Assembly: GCA_959600835.1 (NCBI GenBank)
Contig: CAUGNQ010000009.1
Coordinates: 1-55,668 of the forward strand
DNA from: an uncultured Collinsella sp.
Lineage (GTDB): Bacteria; Actinomycetota; Coriobacteriia; Coriobacteriales; Coriobacteriaceae
Direction: 5' to 3'
DNA: 55,668 nucleotides
In this document: positions 51,984 through 55,668 of the stretch, piece after piece
Position numbering within the stretch: the first letter of the stretch is position 1
Layout: the number at the start of each line of letters is the position of its first letter
Notes under the pieces: generated by a model
What the model was told of the DNA's origin: nothing
Database searches by the model: none
What the model saw: the letters and a program-made list of their open reading frames with translations, nothing else
Made by a program: the position numbers and the translations under genes

Positions 51984-53024
51984 ATGTCTGAGCTCAACCC
52001 CGTCCGCATTGCCGTCATCGGCGCCGGCGCCATGGGCCGCAACCACATCCGCTTTGTCACCGAGGAGCCCGAGGCCGAGCTCGTCGCCATCGCCGACGCC
52101 TTTGAGGGCGCCCGCGCCACGGCCGAGGCTGCCGGCGTGCCGTTCTTTACCGATCCCGCCCAGATGATGGACGAGGTCAAGCCCGAGGCCGTCATCATCG
52201 CCACCCCCAACGACCTGCACTTGGGCGTTGCCCGCGAGGCCATCAAGCGCAACATCGTGCCGCTGGTCGAAAAGCCGATCTCCAACGACCTCGAGGATGC
52301 CCAGGCTTTCGCCGCCGAGGCCGAGACCGCCGGCGTGCCCGTGCTCGTGGGTCAGCACCGTCGCCACAACCCCTTCGTCAACAAGGCCAAGGAGATCATC
52401 GAGTCCGGTGAGCTGGGCAAGCTCACCGTGTCGAGCTTCCACTACATGATCTATAAGAATGACGAGTATTTCGATGTCGAGTGGCGCCGCAAGAAGGGTG
52501 CCGGCCCGATCCTGGTTAACCTGGTTCACGACGTCGACCTGCTCCGCTATCTGCTGGGCGAGCCCGTTGCCGTCCAGGGTATGCAGTCCAGCGCCGCCCG
52601 CGGTTTTGAGACCGAGGACTCCGCCGTGGTCAACGTTCGCTTTGCCGACGGCGCGCTCGCAAGCATGACCATCTCCGACGCCACCGCCAGCCCCTGGAAC
52701 TGGGAGGCAACCGCTCGCGAGGATCCGCAGTACCGCCCCTTCGACGCTGACGCCTACTTTATCGGCGGAACCTTGGGCGCCCTTTCGCTGCCCCGCCTGC
52801 ACCAGTTCTCCTACAACGGTGCCTCCAACTGGCACAAGCCGCTGCAGATGGAGATCCCGGCCGTGGACCCGGCGCTGCCGCACAAGATGCAGCTCAAGCA
52901 CTTTGTGAAGGTCGTCCGCCGCGAGGTCGAGCCCGTCGTGACCCCCGCCGACAACGTTAAGACGCTCACGCTGCTTAACGCCATCAAGGAGGCCGCCGAG
53001 ACCGGCCAGCTCGTCGAGCTGTAA
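51984..53024 (+). CDS. Gfo/Idh/MocA-family oxidoreductase
   Basis: A 346-residue NAD(P)-dependent sugar-type dehydrogenase. The Rossmann start VIGAGAMGRNHIRFV is followed by the hallmark EKPISND and a C-terminal domain with VHDVDLLRYLLG carrying the likely catalytic His/Asp. AAGGAG precedes the ATG. It probably works on a glycoside, inositol or sugar acid together with the SDR and OFA genes. The palindrome at 51923-51953 lies just before it. Confidence 0.9.
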   Translation: MSELNPVRIAVIGAGAMGRNHIRFVTEEPEAELVAIADAFEGARATAEAAGVPFFTDPAQMMDEVKPEAVIIATPNDLHLGVAREAIKRNIVPLVEKPISNDLEDAQAFAAEAETAGVPVLVGQHRRHNPFVNKAKEIIESGELGKLTVSSFHYMIYKNDEYFDVEWRRKKGAGPILVNLVHDVDLLRYLLGEPVAVQGMQSSAARGFETEDSAVVNVRFADGALASMTISDATASPWNWEATAREDPQYRPFDADAYFIGGTLGALSLPRLHQFSYNGASNWHKPLQMEIPAVDPALPHKMQLKHFVKVVRREVEPVVTPADNVKTLTLLNAIKEAAETGQLVEL

Positions 53025-53097
53025 TGCCTTAAGAGCGGCCGCGGCAGAAACCCCATGCCGAGTCCCTCGGTCCGCCACAAATAAGCCCCTCTTCTTT

Positions 53098-53132
53098 GCC
53101 CCGCGAGCAGCCTCCTGCCCGCGGGGCATTTT
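53098..53132 (+). terminator. terminator after the Gfo/Idh gene
   Basis: GCCCCGCG/CGCGGGGC with inner GCAG/CTGC, followed by ATTTTG. Confidence 0.85.
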
Positions 53133-53205
53133 GCTACGTTTCCAATGATTTTCTGAGACGGGGGGCCTTTTTGCACCTCGGCTTGATTCGTTCGCCACGA
53201 AATGT

Positions 53206-53341
53206 GCCTATCTACTACGTTTAACCAATCACCCTCATCCATACCGAATTTCGCGAAATAAAAACCGCAGGTAAACGGCTTGCGCATTTTCGGAAAACCG
53301 GGGGATGGTCGACCCACACGGTTCAAACGTAGTAGATAGGC
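53206..53341. repeat. ~140-bp element with terminal inverted repeats, copy 2
   Basis: 17-bp perfect ends GCCTATCTACTACGTTT and AAACGTAGTAGATAGGC. The core contains CCGAATTTCGCGAAATAAAA, ACCGCAGGTAAACGGCTTGC and TTTTCGGAAAA in the same order as the copy at 43669-43818. It is non-coding. Confidence 0.85.
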
Positions 53342-53444
53342 CGCTTTCGTGGTTCCGCGCCAAAACAGTCTTTTTTGGGCGAAGTGGCAGGTGGTATCCT
53401 TGGTAGCTCTGTGCTGCAAACGCACCTTAAACGCAAGGAGTCCC

Positions 53445-55592
53445 ATGGATCTTATCGCCCAGCTCGCCCGCGAGCTCAACCTTAAGGCCGCCAACATCGA
53501 GGCGGCCGTCAAGCTCATCGACGAGGGCAACACCATTCCCTTTGTCTCGCGCTACCGCAAGGAAGCAACGGGCGGCATGGACGACGTCGCCCTGCGCGCA
53601 CTCGACGAGCGCCTGTCCTACCTGCGCAATCTTGAGCAGCGCAAAGAGGACGTCATCCTGCTCATCGACGCCCAGGGCAAACTCACGCCCGAGCTCGAGC
53701 AGCAGATTCGCGAGGCCACACAGCTCCAGCGTGTCGAGGACCTCTATAAGCCCTACCGCAAAAAACGCATGACCCGCGCGCAGAAGGCACGCGAGGCCGG
53801 CCTGGAGCCGCTCGCCAACATGATCATCATGCAGGCCTCGGCCAAGGGCAGCGCACTCGACGCCGCCGCGGCATACGTCAGCGAGGAGGCCGGCTTCGAC
53901 ACGCCCGAAAAGGCGCTCGCCGGCGCGGCGGACATCGTGGCCGAGACGGTGGCCGAGGACCCCGAGAACGTCGCCGACCTGCGCGCCTTTACGCAAAACA
54001 CCGCCGACATCGTCGTCGAGGCCACCGACCCCGCCGAGAAGACCCCCTACGAGCCGTACTACAGCTATGATGAGCCGCTGCGCCGTATACCCAACCACCG
54101 CGTGCTGGCTATCGACCGCGGTGAGCGCGAGGGCAAGCTCCGCGTGCGCGTGAACGTCGACGGCGCTGCCGCCACGGTGCGCCTCGGCAGCCGTTGGCCC
54201 CGACGCCAGGGCGTGTTTGCTCCCATCTTCGATGCCGCCATCGCCGACGGCTACAAACGCCTCATGGCCCCCTCGCTGGAGCGCGAGGCCCGCGCCAAAC
54301 TCACCGTTCGCGCCCAGACCGAGGCCATCAACGTCTTTGCCAAGAATCTCGAGGGCCTGCTCTCGGCGCGCCCCGTGCGCGGCGCCCGCGTACTCGCGCT
54401 CGACCCGGGCTACCGCACCGGCTGCAAGGTCGCCGTCATGGACGAGACCGGCAAGCTGCTCGACCACGGCGTGGTCTACCCCACCAAGCCGCGCCACGAC
54501 GTCGCCGGCACCAAGTGCGAGCTCGCCCGCCTCGTCAAAAAGGACGGCGTCAACACCATCGTCATCGGCAACGGCACCGCCAGCCGCGAGACCGAGGAAG
54601 TCGTCTCGGAGTTTATTGCCGAGCAGGCGCCTGGACTGCGATACACCATCGTCAACGAGGCCGGCGCGTCGGTGTACTCCGCCTCCGAGCTCGCCAGCCA
54701 GGAATATCCAGACCTGGACGTCACCGTACGTGGCGCCATGAGCTTGGGTCGTCGCCTGCAGGACCCGCTGGCAGAGCTCGTTAAGATTCCGCCCCAGTCC
54801 ATCGGCGTGGGCCAATACCAGCACGACCTTGACCAGGCCGAGCTTTCGCGCACCCTGGGCCACGTGGTGGAGGACGTCGTCAACCGCGTAGGCGTCGACG
54901 TAAACACCGCAAGCGCAAGCCTGCTGGGCTACGTGTCGGGCATTACGCCGAGCGTGGCCAAGAACATCGTGGCCTACCGCGAGGAAAACGGCGCCTTTAC
55001 CGATCGCCGCCAGCTTAAGAAGGTCCCCAAGCTGGGACCCAAGGCATACCTCAACGCCGCGGGCTTCCTACGCATTAGCGGCGGCAAGAACCCGCTCGAC
55101 GCGACGAGCGTCCACCCCGAAAGCTACGAGGTGGCCACGTCCGTCCTGGAACGCGCAGGCGTTAAAGCCAGCGAGCTCAGCCGCGGCGGCGTGCCCGACA
55201 TCGAGCGCCGCCTGGGCAGCATCTCGACGCTGGCAAGCGACCTGGACTGCGGCACCCTAACGCTCATCGACATTGTCAACGAGCTCAAGAAGCCCGGCCG
55301 CGACCCGCGCGACGACGCACCCGAGGTGGTCTTTAGCCGCTCGGCGCTTTCCATCGACGACCTGGAACCCGGCATGGAACTCAAGGGCACGGTGCGCAAT
55401 GTTGTGGACTTTGGCGCCTTCGTCGACGTGGGCGTGCACCAGGACGGCCTCGTACACATCTCCAAGCTGGCCAACCGCTTCGTCAAGCACCCCAGCGACG
55501 TGGTGCGCGTCGGCGACACGGTCAAGGTGTGGGTCGAAAAGGTCGATCGCGACCGCAAAAAGATCTCCCTCACCATGGTGCAGGGGAAGTAA
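53445..55592 (+). CDS. tex: Tex-family RNA-binding transcription accessory protein
   Basis: A 715-residue Tex protein: an N-terminal helical region, a YqgF/RNase H-like domain (VLALDPGYRTGCKVAVMDE), helix-hairpin-helix motifs (VGVDVNTASASLLGYVSGI) and a C-terminal S1 RNA-binding domain (GTVRNVVDFGAFVDVGVHQD). Tex associates with transcription and RNA; its exact role is unsettled. AGGAG precedes the ATG at 53445; a longer upstream frame runs into a repeat. It is a single gene with its own terminator region. Confidence 0.96.
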   Translation: MDLIAQLARELNLKAANIEAAVKLIDEGNTIPFVSRYRKEATGGMDDVALRALDERLSYLRNLEQRKEDVILLIDAQGKLTPELEQQIREATQLQRVEDLYKPYRKKRMTRAQKAREAGLEPLANMIIMQASAKGSALDAAAAYVSEEAGFDTPEKALAGAADIVAETVAEDPENVADLRAFTQNTADIVVEATDPAEKTPYEPYYSYDEPLRRIPNHRVLAIDRGEREGKLRVRVNVDGAAATVRLGSRWPRRQGVFAPIFDAAIADGYKRLMAPSLEREARAKLTVRAQTEAINVFAKNLEGLLSARPVRGARVLALDPGYRTGCKVAVMDETGKLLDHGVVYPTKPRHDVAGTKCELARLVKKDGVNTIVIGNGTASRETEEVVSEFIAEQAPGLRYTIVNEAGASVYSASELASQEYPDLDVTVRGAMSLGRRLQDPLAELVKIPPQSIGVGQYQHDLDQAELSRTLGHVVEDVVNRVGVDVNTASASLLGYVSGITPSVAKNIVAYREENGAFTDRRQLKKVPKLGPKAYLNAAGFLRISGGKNPLDATSVHPESYEVATSVLERAGVKASELSRGGVPDIERRLGSISTLASDLDCGTLTLIDIVNELKKPGRDPRDDAPEVVFSRSALSIDDLEPGMELKGTVRNVVDFGAFVDVGVHQDGLVHISKLANRFVKHPSDVVRVGDTVKVWVEKVDRDRKKISLTMVQGK

Positions 55593-55639
55593 ACCGTCAA
55601 AGCAAGGGTCCCCCGGTAGCGCGCAGAGATGTGGTGTAA

Positions 55640-55663
55640 GAGGCGGGGAATGCCCCGCCTCCG
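55640..55663 (+). terminator. hairpin after tex
   Basis: GAGGCGGGG and CCCCGCCTC arms around AATG. No T-run is seen before the window ends, so termination is probable but not certain. Confidence 0.55.
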
Positions 55664-55668
55664 CCCTT

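Noticed and set aside
50508..53198. A very long minus-strand open frame (nearly 900 codons) opposite the SDR, OFA and Gfo/Idh genes
   Set aside because: It is antisense to three well-supported genes, is rich in Gly/Asp/His from complementary GC-biased codons, and has no recognisable domain or ribosome site.

Overview
The window is about 55.7 kb of high-GC bacterial chromosome. It reads most like a gut coriobacterium, probably Collinsella or a close relative. This is an inference from codon use, gene content and the many structured intergenic repeats; no rRNA or other marker is present to prove it. I see no tRNA, rRNA, CRISPR array, transposase or prophage gene.

Layout. 1-4.5 kb: phosphohexomutase, homocysteine S-methyltransferase and a DtxR/MntR-like repressor on the minus strand, with a divergent tripeptidase PepT. 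4.6-14.2 kb (minus): a complete F1Fo ATP synthase operon, atpI-B-E-F-H-A-G-D-C, closed by a terminator and followed by murA and an LCP-family cell-wall ligase. 14.4-21.3 kb (minus): upp, glpK, tsaC, a HigBA-type toxin-antitoxin pair, prmC with a large inserted segment, and prfA. 21.6-28.1 kb (minus): an M20 peptidase, a three-gene polar amino acid ABC importer, an aldose-1-epimerase-like protein and an unknown membrane protein.

28.4-34.4 kb (minus) is the most interesting region. It holds a MerR regulator, UbiX (flavin prenyltransferase), a UbiD-family decarboxylase and an SLC13/DASS anion transporter. Upstream of them is a two-domain protein that joins an LpdD-like domain (implicated in prenylated-flavin handling) to an isopentenyl-diphosphate-isomerase-like Nudix domain. 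UbiX builds prenyl-FMN from a dimethylallyl phosphate, UbiD uses it to decarboxylate aromatic or alpha,beta-unsaturated acids, and the transporter could move substrate or product. The fusion suggests that prenyl donor supply or cofactor delivery is wired into the same locus.

34.5-40.5 kb: an MFS efflux protein, an alpha-glucoside PTS permease with a GH4 6-phospho-alpha-glucosidase and a divergent RpiR regulator, and a low-molecular-weight tyrosine phosphatase. 40.7-43.5 kb (minus): an AAA ATPase/DUF4143 protein preceded by three 17-bp direct repeats at exact 33-bp spacing, then pyridoxamine kinase coupled to a small Cys-rich protein. 44.0-48.3 kb: a MarR regulator translationally coupled to a heterodimeric ABC exporter with one degenerate ATP site. 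48.6-55.6 kb: a LysR regulator divergent from an SDR dehydrogenase, OFA-type MFS transporter and Gfo/Idh/MocA oxidoreductase, then tex.

Between genes lie several families of inverted repeats: a ~150-bp multi-hairpin element at the 3' ends of four minus-strand genes plus one orphan copy; a 31-bp palindrome at CDS ends that sometimes supplies the stop codon; a ~140-bp element with 17-21-bp terminal inverted repeats (two copies); a hairpin pair flanking the DUF4143 ATPase gene; and two very long hairpins between the ABC exporter and the LysR gene.
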